The notes under the pieces are model-generated. The model was not told the DNA's origin and made no database searches. It saw nothing but the letters and a program-made list of their open reading frames with translations. A program made the translations under genes and the position numbers. Of a stretch of 25,971 nucleotides of DNA, positions 17,801 to 24,675 are shown in pieces (the stretch's first letter is position 1; each line of letters opens with the position of its first letter). The stretch comes from an uncultured Campylobacter sp. (GTDB lineage Bacteria > Campylobacterota > Campylobacteria > Campylobacterales > Campylobacteraceae), in assembly GCF_938030685.1 (NCBI RefSeq), contig NZ_CALHHX010000122.1, positions 1 through 25,971 of the forward strand. The letters run 5' to 3'.

Positions 17801-18266
17801 TCCTGCCCTCTATGTCTAGATTGAGATCGAAGTTCATCCGTCCTGCGCCGTTTAAAAATTTGCTCTCGTCAGCAGATATAAACTCGCCGTCGCTGCCTAA
17901 AGTAAGAAGCTGAACGACCTCGTCTTTAGTCGTTACGATCGAGCTCTCGCCGCCCTCTCTTATATGGATATTGCCCTCAAAGCCGAAATATCTAGTCAAA
18001 ATCGCTCCAACAAGCATAAACAAAAAGCTTGCGTGAAAGATTAGCGCAGGCAGTGTGCGAAGCTTAATCATGCGGTAGCGATAGATATTGTAGGTTAAAT
18101 TTATTCCCAAAAGCACCATCAGCGCGCCAAACCACGCAGTCGAATAAACCATCGCCCAAGCTACTTCCGTGCCGTAAGCGGTCTCTATGAAAGTGGCAAT
18201 CGCACAGGCTAGCGCCAAAATCAGTAGCATCACTGACGCGCACTCCATACTAAAAAATGTCTTCAT
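14832..18266 (-). CDS. ccsBA: Fused cytochrome c biogenesis protein CcsBA (system II haem lyase)
   Basis: Exports haem and joins it to the CxxCH cysteines of c-type cytochromes in the periplasm. At 1144 aa it is the fused form known in epsilonproteobacteria: a ResB/CcsB half with N-terminal helices and a periplasmic domain (to about 450), then a CcsA half with several helices. The CcsA tryptophan-rich haem motif WGWDPKETW lies near 1047, with the flanking His residues (for example TIHVSV) in the helices around it. Between the halves, after a signal-like hydrophobic segment ending STANA (about 517), is a low-complexity Asn/Ser/Gln/Ala stretch (about 518-586) made of units such as QNSTSQ. AAAGGA precedes the ATG. 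It lies upstream of petABC on the same strand. Confidence 0.95.
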   Translation of the reverse strand: MKTFFSMECASVMLLILALACAIATFIETAYGTEVAWAMVYSTAWFGALMVLLGINLTYNIYRYRMIKLRTLPALIFHASFLFMLVGAILTRYFGFEGNIHIREGGESSIVTTKDEVVQLLTLGSDGEFISADESKFLNGAGRMNFDLNLDIEGRIANLKFKELIEHGELKWVQDPTGQAPARVELLFSNNVGSQNVSLQSGESMEIGELSITFNAEPKSKNFIYIKSKDGKFYLNSSLDINATKMADMSTVPLKRNEDNPLGNLLLYSFDGINFAPVSLLSSAVEKFVPVDANLPGEPGVVATLSFAGQSREIYVPRDSHGASYKVGDKNFIVALAPKMLHLPFKIALRDFVMDRYPGTNSPSGYKSEITLKDGNTSFDYDIFMNHVLDYGGYRFFQSSYDTDERGTVLSVNKDPGKVPTYIGYFLLCVGMFFNFFNRGSRFFKLSRLISENTHLAREKDVNSKNSASGSVPVSSAESSASKRAKKSRRGTKGAALALVGALALSLSTLYPSTANAEQNSTTQNSTSQSSASNAAAENSAPQSPASVQNSTSQNFVQNSAQNSAVENSNQSSASQESAAEQDSVPPHNFSTMGGELAVPKFDPKFSEDLASLVIQGFDGRMEPFDTVSRELLNKIYRADDYKAPNGEILNHNAAALSFMLNQSYWRRAPIIKVSEPELKKILGMNEKQSHASMMDFFEFKGGESYYKLDKMVEEINRKPLGNRGVLDKEIIKVNERVNVFYSAFMGDYFRIIPVKNAKNNEWLSPLYLGDELDQNESAEVKKMMGIFVSSVVYAQESGDWSGAEKMLSYVKKYQAQNGANLMPSESAIKYEILFNKAKIFSRLFPIYTISGFLLLIFIFLRMMKPALRLGGAFKLVYVVNIVAFIAHTAGLALRGYVSGHAPWSNSYESLIYIAWALSLSGIFFSKKSAISLALTSIMAGITLMVAHLSDIDPQITNLQPVLKSHWLTIHVSVITASYGFLGLCMLLGIFTLVMFLFDKKNPEIARNIAEATHINEMSMILGLCLLTVGNFLGGVWANESWGRYWGWDPKETWALITIFIYAVVVHFRFMPKLNNQFAFAVASMFAYFSVIMTYFGVNFYLSGMHSYASGERIPVPGWAYAMVASMIALAIAAYFRSGKSARL
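16510..16715. repeat. Degenerate AT-rich repeat tract inside ccsBA
   Basis: Short units built around GAATTTTGC or GGAATTCTGCG recur here and are read as Q/E-N-S triplets in the protein. An 18-base unit, TTTGCGAAGTAGAATTTT, occurs exactly twice (16604-16621 and 16679-16696). Similar units form the tail of the ABC ATPase gene (3443-3640). Confidence 0.7.
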
Positions 18267-18584
18267 TGATTTCCTTTAGATTTACGAGGGTTTTCAAAAT
18301 CGCGAGATTTTAGCAAAAATTGCTTAATTTTTCATTTTACGACTTACAACCTGCAAGCGCATCGTCCGCTAGCGTAGCTCAAATATGCGTTAAGATGCTT
18401 TGATAAAGCGGTCAAATTCTCATCTTAGGCATTCGCGCAGGAATTTAACGACGCGGATAAAATTTTATAAAATGCTGCGGAATTTGGCGAAATTCTATTA
18501 AATTTCGTGCGTCATCTCATCGCGTAATTTCTAAATTTAAAATTCCGCTGCGATAAAATTCTATCTTTGCGGAATTCCTTCTTA
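18267..18584. other. Non-coding gap between creA and ccsBA
   Basis: About 318 bases with no gene. It holds the ribosome-binding site and probably the promoter of ccsBA (TAAAAT-type boxes near 18308-18313), plus AT-rich repeat-like DNA on the creA side. Confidence 0.5.
18541..18576 (-). terminator. Possible terminator of creA
   Basis: AATTCCGC (18541-18548) and GCGGAATT (18569-18576) form an 8-bp stem with a 20-nt loop, 9 bases past the creA stop. On the minus strand it is followed by TTTAAATTT, a mild T-rich tail. Confidence 0.4.
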
Positions 18585-19076
18585 TTATTTTTTGCCTTGG
18601 GTATATGCGAGCTCGCACACGTCGCCCACGGCTTGGTGGCACGGGATCGCCGAGATCGAGTTATTAGGCGAGCCGTCGATTACTTTATCCGAATAAACCA
18701 AATAGATTAGCGAGCCCTGCACCGCGTCGTAAAGCCTAACTACGTGGGTCTTTTTGAAAATTAACGAGCTGCGTTTTTCAAAAATATCCTCTTTTTTCAG
18801 CTCCTCTTTGATGATGATTTTAGGCGCTGTCTGCACGCACGAAACAGAAGCTTCGGAGCGGTCCTCCTCCATGCCGATGATCTCTTTGGCACCGCCTTTT
18901 TTGGCGTAAGAGACGTAGCAAGTCACTCCATCAACCTTAGGATCTTTAACCGCGATAACTTCGATGCGATCGTCTTTGCCAAAAATTCTGAACGAAGTAT
19001 TTACGCTACCTACGAGCTCGTAATCGCCCGCAAAAGCAAAAGCCGCTAAAATCGCTGCTAGAATAAATTTTTTCAT
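18585..19076 (-). CDS. creA: CreA-family periplasmic protein
   Basis: A conserved exported protein of unknown biochemical role, named after the E. coli protein CreA. The match is clear by eye: GSVNTSFRIFGKDDRIEVIAVKDPKV, VTCYVSYAKKGG, EDRSEASVSCVQ, KKTHVVRLYDA and YLVYSDKVIDGSPNNSISA all follow the family pattern in order. The start at 19076 gives a clean signal peptide (KKFILAAILAAFAFAG) with AAAGGATTATT before the ATG; a longer start at 19112 would add 12 residues and spoil it. Four Cys after the signal peptide could form disulfides. Divergent from manB. Confidence 0.9.
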   Translation of the reverse strand: MKKFILAAILAAFAFAGDYELVGSVNTSFRIFGKDDRIEVIAVKDPKVDGVTCYVSYAKKGGAKEIIGMEEDRSEASVSCVQTAPKIIIKEELKKEDIFEKRSSLIFKKTHVVRLYDAVQGSLIYLVYSDKVIDGSPNNSISAIPCHQAVGDVCELAYTQGKK

Positions 19077-19174
19077 AATAATCCTTTGGAATTTTAGCGG
19101 CGATTTTATCATTTATAATATAAATATTAAGCAAGTTTTTATAAAATACCGCGATTTAAATTTAAAGGAATTTT
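19077..19174. promoter_or_regulatory. Divergent promoter region of creA and manB
   Basis: This 98-base AT-rich gap must hold both promoters. Likely -10 boxes are TATAAA at 19140-19145 for manB and TATAAA or TAAAAT boxes around 19105-19120 for creA on the minus strand. The manB ribosome-binding site is AAGGAA, six bases before its ATG. Confidence 0.4.
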
Positions 19175-20545
19175 ATGATCGAAGATATCTTTAGAGAATA
19201 CGACATACGCGGCATCGTGGGCGAGGAGTTAAACGAGCGCAGCGTAAAAGCGATCGGCTTTGCTCTTGGCAAACATATCGCAAATTTAGGGCTTGAGCGC
19301 GTTAGCGTGGGATACGACGCCCGTCTTAGCGCGGATGAGCTTTTCGGCTATTTCGTAAGCGGACTAAATTTCGCCGGGTTGCGGGTTTATAATATCGGCT
19401 TGCTGCCGACGCCAGTGGGCTATTTTAGCGTATTTACGCATAAATTTGACGCAAACGTAATGATCACCGGCTCGCACAATCCCAAAAATTACAACGGCTT
19501 TAAAATAACGATCGGCACGGATAGCTTCTTTGGCGCGGATTTGAAACGCCTCGGCGCGCAGGTGCGTGAGCTAATGAGTTCAAATTTTGAAATTCCGACC
19601 GATACAAGCACCCAGAGGTACGACATCTTAAGCGAGTATCTAGCATATTTTGAGAAGGAATTTGCGGCTCTTAAGGGCTTTGCCACGCCTTTTATCATTG
19701 ACTGCGCAAACGGAGCTGCGGGCGTTACCGTTACTAAAATCGTCGAAAGGCTAGGACTAAACGCTAAAGTTTTATTCCCGCAGCCGGACGGCAATTTCCC
19801 AAACCACCACCCTGATCCCAGCGAGGAGAAAAATTTAGCAGATCTTAAAGCTGCGATGAGCCGCGACGGCGTGAGCTTGGGCTTCGGCTTTGACGGGGAT
19901 GCCGATAGAATCGCCGTGCTTACGCCGCGCCGCAACATCAAAGGCGACGAATTAGCCTGCCTGCTTGCCTTAAATATGCACCGCCCGCGCATCCTAGGCG
20001 AAGTCAAATGCTCTCAAGCGATGTATGATACTATCGATAAGATCGGCAAAAGCTTCATGGGCAAGACCGGCCACAGCAATATCAAAAAGGCGATGAAGGA
20101 GCTTGGCATCGACCTTGCCGCCGAGGTTAGCGGGCATATTTATTTTAAAGAGCGATATTTCGGCTTTGATGACGGCGTATATGCGATGATGCGCGTGCTT
20201 GAGCTCGTAGCTAAAGGGTATGATTTAGACGCCGAGCTAGACAAGCTACCGCGAGTTTTTAGCACCGACGAGATTAAATTTAATACGAGCGAAGAAGCAA
20301 AATTTAAGATCATCGAGGCTCTTAAAGCTCAAATCCACGCGGGTATCGCGGAGCTGCCGCCTATCCGCGATATTATCGAAATCGACGGCATCAGAGTGCG
20401 GTTTGATGACGGCTGGGCGCTCGTACGGGCAAGCAACACCACGCCCGTGATCGTAACCCGCTTCGAGGCCAGCAGCCCCGAGTTTCGCGACGAAATGCAG
20501 CGCGTATTTTTAGGCAAACTAGAAAATTTAAAGGACCAGAGATGA
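19175..20545 (+). CDS. manB: Phosphomannomutase/phosphoglucomutase
   Basis: Cytoplasmic alpha-D-phosphohexomutase that interconverts sugar 6- and 1-phosphates for nucleotide-sugar, LOS/capsule or glycan synthesis. All family signatures are present: phosphoserine loop TGSHNP (Ser100), metal loop DGDAD (240-244), sugar-recognition loop AEVSGH (about 317-322) and phosphate-binding loop RASNTTP near 423 (usually SNTEP). Length 456 aa is normal for the bacterial PMM/PGM class. It heads a plus-strand cluster and overlaps the next gene by four bases. Whether mannose or glucose phosphate is preferred cannot be told from sequence. Confidence 0.94.
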   Translation: MIEDIFREYDIRGIVGEELNERSVKAIGFALGKHIANLGLERVSVGYDARLSADELFGYFVSGLNFAGLRVYNIGLLPTPVGYFSVFTHKFDANVMITGSHNPKNYNGFKITIGTDSFFGADLKRLGAQVRELMSSNFEIPTDTSTQRYDILSEYLAYFEKEFAALKGFATPFIIDCANGAAGVTVTKIVERLGLNAKVLFPQPDGNFPNHHPDPSEEKNLADLKAAMSRDGVSLGFGFDGDADRIAVLTPRRNIKGDELACLLALNMHRPRILGEVKCSQAMYDTIDKIGKSFMGKTGHSNIKKAMKELGIDLAAEVSGHIYFKERYFGFDDGVYAMMRVLELVAKGYDLDAELDKLPRVFSTDEIKFNTSEEAKFKIIEALKAQIHAGIAELPPIRDIIEIDGIRVRFDDGWALVRASNTTPVIVTRFEASSPEFRDEMQRVFLGKLENLKDQR

Positions 20546-20787
20546 ACGAATCTGAAAAGCAAGAGGTTGAGAAAAATATAAAAGAGCTTTTGGCTGCGAG
20601 AGCGGAATTTTTTAAATTCTTAGATGAGCGCGTGCCAAAAATCGCGGGTACCGACGTATTTGATTTCGAGCGTGCAGGTGCGGCTAGCCTGAAGGAGGTT
20701 TACGCGAAATTTTACGGCTACGACTACGCTGCGCGCAAGCTGCTGCCATATTTATACCGCACTTACGGGCTAGACTTCGATGTCTGA
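20542..20787 (+). CDS. Small hypothetical protein (81 aa)
   Basis: I do not recognise this protein. It is charged and soluble, with a helical, Glu/Lys-rich start (EKQEVEKNIKELLAARAEFF) and a Tyr-rich end (FYGYDYAARKLLPYLYRTYGL). No signal peptide, membrane helix or Cys pair. It is very likely a real gene because it is wedged between two clear genes: it overlaps manB by four bases (ATGA) and the alanine racemase gene by eight, and uses the same codon style. A role linked to either neighbour is only a guess. Confidence 0.75.
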   Translation: MNESEKQEVEKNIKELLAARAEFFKFLDERVPKIAGTDVFDFERAGAASLKEVYAKFYGYDYAARKLLPYLYRTYGLDFDV

Positions 20788-21793
20788 GATTATCTTAGAT
20801 CGCGCCGCTTATGCGCACAATCTAGCGCAAATCGCCGCCAAAGTAGGTGGAGCGGAGCGAGTATTTTTAGTAGCCAAGGATAATTCTTACGGCCATGGCT
20901 GCAGGCTTTGCTGCGAGGAAGCGGCGAAACTAGGCTTCGTACGCGCCGTAACGCGAAGTACTGCGGAAGCTGCGCAGATAGCGGATTTATTTGATGAAAT
21001 TTTAGTGCTCTCGCACATTCCGCGCGGGAACGAGGACGAGCGGTTTTGCTACGCAGTAAATGATCTGAGCTACTTCGCGCGTCTTAAACGAGGGCTTAAA
21101 ATTTATATCGCTGCAGATACTGCTATGCACCGCAACGGCATCGCTGCGAGCGAGCTAGATGAGGCGCTTAGGCTATGCAAGCAGGGCGGATTTAAGCTTC
21201 GTGGCTTTTTCACACACTTTCGCGCAAGCGACGAGCTAAGCGGCGATTTTTTCGCGCAGAGGCAAAATTTTATAGAATTTAAGCGTCTCGCGGGGCACAA
21301 AGCCGCCGCCGCAGGCTTTGGAAATTTAAAATTTCATTCGAGCAACTCCGCAGCTATCGAGCGAAGTGCGGGTTTTGAGGACGAATATGTGCGCGTAGGC
21401 ATGGCACAGTTTGGCTATCCTCAGTTTGACGAGAGCCTAAATTTACGCCCTGTGCTAAAGCTCTATGCCGATCTGATCAGCTCACGCGTGCTAAAAAAAG
21501 GCGAGCGCGTGGGCTATGGCGCAAAATTTGAAGCGCCGCGCGATATGAGGATCGGCACATACGATCTGGGCTACGCAGATGGGCTATTTCGCTACGACGG
21601 CGAGGGCGAGCTAGCGCTTGCAAGCGGGCAAAAAATGCTCGGAAAAATGTCGATGGATAGTTTCTGCGCGGAATTTGGCGGAGAGCGAGTTTGCGTGCTG
21701 GACGACGCGCGGATTTGGGCAAAACACTTCGGCACGATCGAATATGAAATTTTAGTCAAATTAAATTCCAACATCCCAAGGAGATTTCAATGA
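20780..21793 (+). CDS. alr: Alanine racemase
   Basis: PLP enzyme that makes D-alanine for peptidoglycan. The PLP lysine is Lys33 in VAKDNSYGHG, a small variant of the family AVVKANAYGHG. The second catalytic residue is Tyr246 in RVGYGAKFEAP, followed by the GYADG motif; the MSMDSF block near 292 is also conserved. At 337 aa it is slightly shorter than the common 360, as expected for the Campylobacter type. It starts eight bases before the previous gene ends and overlaps lemA by four, so translation is coupled through the cluster. Confidence 0.93.
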   Translation: MSEIILDRAAYAHNLAQIAAKVGGAERVFLVAKDNSYGHGCRLCCEEAAKLGFVRAVTRSTAEAAQIADLFDEILVLSHIPRGNEDERFCYAVNDLSYFARLKRGLKIYIAADTAMHRNGIAASELDEALRLCKQGGFKLRGFFTHFRASDELSGDFFAQRQNFIEFKRLAGHKAAAAGFGNLKFHSSNSAAIERSAGFEDEYVRVGMAQFGYPQFDESLNLRPVLKLYADLISSRVLKKGERVGYGAKFEAPRDMRIGTYDLGYADGLFRYDGEGELALASGQKMLGKMSMDSFCAEFGGERVCVLDDARIWAKHFGTIEYEILVKLNSNIPRRFQ

Positions 21794-22503
21794 AAGAGCT
21801 GCAAGGAGAAAATAACGAGCGTATAGGTTACGACGATAAAGGCTTATCCGCGCGAGGCGAGAGCTTTGGCGGAGGAGAGTATCTGCGCCAAAAAGGAGGG
21901 CTTCATATCTTAATCAAAGCTCTAATCGTCTTAGTGATTGCGGCGATTGCGTTTGCGATATTTGCAGTGCCGGTTTACAATAAACTCGTAAGCAAAGATG
22001 AAGAAGTTAAGGCTGCGTGGAGCCAGGTACAAAACCAATATCAGCGCCGCGCCGACTTGATTCCAAATTTCGTAGAAACCGTCAAGGGCTACGCAAGCCA
22101 TGAAAAAGATACCTTAGAAGGCGTCATAAATGCCCGCGCTAAGGCAACCGCTGTCAATATCAATGCAGAAAGTTTAGCGCAAGATCCGGAGGCATTTGCA
22201 AAATTTAACGGCGCCCAAGGTGAGCTTAGCTCAGCCCTATCGCGCTTGATGCTGGTAGTCGAGCGTTATCCGGATCTTAAGGCAAATCAGAATTTCGCCG
22301 ACCTGCAAAATCAGCTCGAAGGCACGGAAAACCGCATCGCCGTAGCGCGCAAGGACTACATTGCCTCGGTGCAGGAATACAACAAGCTAATTAGAACCTT
22401 CCCTACAAACATCATCGCGCGCATAGTAGGACTAGGTGGCGCCAAACCTAGCTTTAGCGCTGATAGCTCAAGCCAAAAAGCCCCTAGCGTCTCATTTAAA
22501 TAA
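21790..22503 (+). CDS. lemA: LemA family protein
   Basis: Membrane-anchored coiled-coil protein of unknown exact function. After an unusual 35-residue polar, Gly-rich N-terminal extension there is one membrane helix (about 38-58). The LemA core follows: YNKLVSKDEEVKAAWSQVQNQYQRRADLIPNFVETVKGYA, then long helices with NFADLQNQLEGTENRIAVARKDY and YNKLIRTFPTNIIA. The topology puts the core outside the cytoplasm. LemA genes commonly sit beside TPM-domain genes, exactly as here, and the set is thought to act together in the envelope (family context; mechanism unknown to me). Confidence 0.92.
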   Translation: MKELQGENNERIGYDDKGLSARGESFGGGEYLRQKGGLHILIKALIVLVIAAIAFAIFAVPVYNKLVSKDEEVKAAWSQVQNQYQRRADLIPNFVETVKGYASHEKDTLEGVINARAKATAVNINAESLAQDPEAFAKFNGAQGELSSALSRLMLVVERYPDLKANQNFADLQNQLEGTENRIAVARKDYIASVQEYNKLIRTFPTNIIARIVGLGGAKPSFSADSSSQKAPSVSFK

Positions 22504-22518
22504 CGCTAAGAGAGACAA

Positions 22519-23112
22519 ATGCTAAGCGAGCAGTGCAAGCAAAAAATCCACGAGCTAATCACGAAAGCCGAAACCGCAAGCGGTGCGCAGATCGTCTGCG
22601 TGGTCGCGCGCGAAGCAAGCGAGGACTGCGAAGCTAGCTATAGCGCGGCGGCAGCGACGGTGTTTGTGATTGGCATCATTCTGTGCTTCGTGCCGCAAAT
22701 AAGCAAAGCTGAGCTACTGCAGATCGTAGCGCTTAGCTTCATTGCGATTAAAGCTCTGCTAGCTAAATGCCCTGCGCTTTTAACTCTAATCACGCCTAAA
22801 TCTCGCAGGCTTCGGCTCTCGGGCGAGTTTACAATGCTAAAATTTTATGAGCGCTACGGCAGCGTAAAAGAAGCGATAATGTTTTGTGTCTGCGTCCGCG
22901 AACGCTGCGCTCATATCATCTGCGGCGCGCGGGCGGCGGAGTTTATCTCTAAGGGCGAGTTTGAACGTATCACGACGAAATTTAACCCTAGCACGCAAGG
23001 CCTTGAGCCTGCCGTTTTAAAGGCGATGGACGCGCTGTGCGAGCTAGCTATGCGAGTGCCTAAAAATAGCGAAAATAACGATATAGAAGAGACCTTGGTG
23101 GAGCTGCAATGA
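22519..23112 (+). CDS. TPM-domain membrane protein (first of pair)
   Basis: 197 aa, related to the TPM (DUF477) domain. The N-terminal part (HELITKAETASGAQIVCVVA) matches the start of the TPM fold, then two hydrophobic segments (about 48-66 and 70-90) interrupt it, and the remainder has helical, Cys-containing sequence. This split design matches the membrane-bound TPM proteins usually encoded between lemA and a YgcG-like gene. It starts 15 bases after lemA and overlaps the next gene by four bases. Confidence 0.8.
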   Translation: MLSEQCKQKIHELITKAETASGAQIVCVVAREASEDCEASYSAAAATVFVIGIILCFVPQISKAELLQIVALSFIAIKALLAKCPALLTLITPKSRRLRLSGEFTMLKFYERYGSVKEAIMFCVCVRERCAHIICGARAAEFISKGEFERITTKFNPSTQGLEPAVLKAMDALCELAMRVPKNSENNDIEETLVELQ

Positions 23113-23906
23113 GAGTGGCTTGGAGATTTGCTTTTGCCCTTATGGCGCTATTTGTGATAAGCACTGCCGCGCCCAGCGAGTATCTAGCCCGCCCAAACGG
23201 CACCGCTGTAATCGATGAGGCTGGTATTTTACGCCCAGCCGCGAGAGAGAGTCTGAATGAAATTTTAACGACTTTCGATAAAAATTCCACAAACCAGATC
23301 ATGCTCGTAAGCCTAAAATCGCTCAGTGGCTACTCTATCGAGGAAATCGGCGTAGAGCAGGCGCGCGCTCTTGGTATCGGGCAAAAAGGGCGCGACAACG
23401 GCGTACTGCTGCTCGTCGCTCCGCACGAGCATAAAGTGCGTATTGAGGTCGGATACGGGCTAGAGGGCGTGCTAACCGATATGCGCGCCAAACGCATCAT
23501 CAACAATAAAATTCTGCCCTATTTTAGGCAGGGAGATTACGAAAGTGGCGTCATTAGCGGAATTTCAGCGATCATTAGCACGATCGAAGGCGGCGATATA
23601 AAATTTGATCCGCTTAACGCCAACGCGCAGCAGGATCCGAGCAACAAGGACTTTGCGATCTTTATGGTGCTTTTTGCAGTCTTGCTTTTTGCGATACTAA
23701 GCCGCCGCGTGACGCGCCTCAGAAGAAGCGACGAGGATATAATCTCGAGCGCAGACATCATAAGCGAAATCGCGCGCTCATCGCGCATGAGAGGCGGCTC
23801 ATCCGGGGATTTTGGCGGATTTAAAGGAAGTGGCGGTTTTAGCGGAGGCGGCTTCAGTGGGGGCGGCGGAAGCTTCGGAGGAGGCGGTGCTAGCGGAAGC
23901 TGGTAG
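23109..23906 (+). CDS. YgcG-like TPM-domain protein with Gly-rich tail (second of pair)
   Basis: Signal peptide (residues 1-20), then a TPM domain: YLARPNGTAVIDEAGIL, QIMLVSLKSLSGYSIEE, GQKGRDNGVLLLVAP, KVRIEVGYGLEGVLTD and INNKILPYFRQGDYESG are typical blocks. One membrane helix (about 179-195) follows. The C-terminal 30 residues are Gly/Ser/Phe repeats (GGGFSGGGGSFGGGGASGSW), the usual end of this family. The protein should expose its TPM domain in the periplasm and keep a basic, Gly-rich tail in the cytoplasm. It is the last gene of the manB-alr-lemA cluster; DNA after it is repeat-rich. Confidence 0.88.
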   Translation: MRVAWRFAFALMALFVISTAAPSEYLARPNGTAVIDEAGILRPAARESLNEILTTFDKNSTNQIMLVSLKSLSGYSIEEIGVEQARALGIGQKGRDNGVLLLVAPHEHKVRIEVGYGLEGVLTDMRAKRIINNKILPYFRQGDYESGVISGISAIISTIEGGDIKFDPLNANAQQDPSNKDFAIFMVLFAVLLFAILSRRVTRLRRSDEDIISSADIISEIARSSRMRGGSSGDFGGFKGSGGFSGGGFSGGGGSFGGGGASGSW

Positions 23907-23980
23907 CCACAGAAATTTTATCAAAATTCCAAATCGTAGAATTTTGTATAAATTTTAAAATTTTAGAATTTCTAAATTCG

Positions 23981-24166
23981 GCTACTGGTGTAGAAAAACA
24001 GCACGAGTGGCTTATCATTGCCCTCGATCTTTAGCGTGCGCTCGGAGGGGTCGAACTTAGAGGCAAGCGAGATGCCGTCGCTGCTTAGATGGTGCTTCCA
24101 TCCGTCGCAGCCTGCGAGCAGCAACGCAAACACGGCGGCGGCAACTTTTAAATTTAAAAATTTCAT
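23981..24166 (-). pseudogene. Truncated copy of the thioredoxin-like lipoprotein gene
   Basis: Encodes the same signal, lipobox (LLAGC) and N-terminal domain start as the gene at 2595-3089, with residues such as SSDGISLASKFDPSERTLKIEG almost unchanged. It then runs out at FFYTSS, losing the CxxC active site and the rest of the fold. It cannot be a working oxidoreductase. The preserved reading frame up to the break suggests that the truncation is fairly recent. Confidence 0.88.
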
Positions 24167-24366
24167 AATCTGAAATCCGTCCTTAAATCTGCTTTTAAAA
24201 CTGCTAAATTCGTTTTTAAATTTGCGTTTGAAATTTTAAAATTTGCGGCGCGATCCCTATTGGAATTTATATCATAATCTGCGTTAGAAATTATGTCGCG
24301 ATCTGCACTAGGGCGTATGTCATAACCCGCGTCGTAATCTGCACTAAAGTCTATATAGTCACCCGC

Positions 24367-24591
24367 CTAGCAATTTGTACTCGTAGCGTTTTGGTTTTTA
24401 AAATTTTGGCTTTTAAAATTTTTACCCACTCCGCTCGGCGTCGCATCGGCGCTTGATATTTCGAGGCAAACGGCTTCGGCGGGATGTGCGTAGTAAAGAG
24501 CCGCACCTGCTCGCGCGAGCTTTGTGCGGATCCAAAAAGAGCGCGGGCAGGCGGTGAAATTTTTAAATTTTAACGTAGCTTTATTTTTCAT
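24367..24591 (-). pseudogene. Copy of the doubtful spacer ORF
   Basis: 74-codon ORF matching the first 70 or so codons of 3086-3430, with one codon missing (CAARSFW becomes CPRSFW), five extra codons (QNFKN) and a different end. Listed as a remnant because the original ORF is itself doubtful. Confidence 0.3.
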
Positions 24592-24675
24592 AATGCGAGC
24601 TAAATTTTAGGCATCGGAATTCTGTGCGCTAGAATTTTTGGTATCATAATTTTTGGCATTAAAATTTTCGGAACT

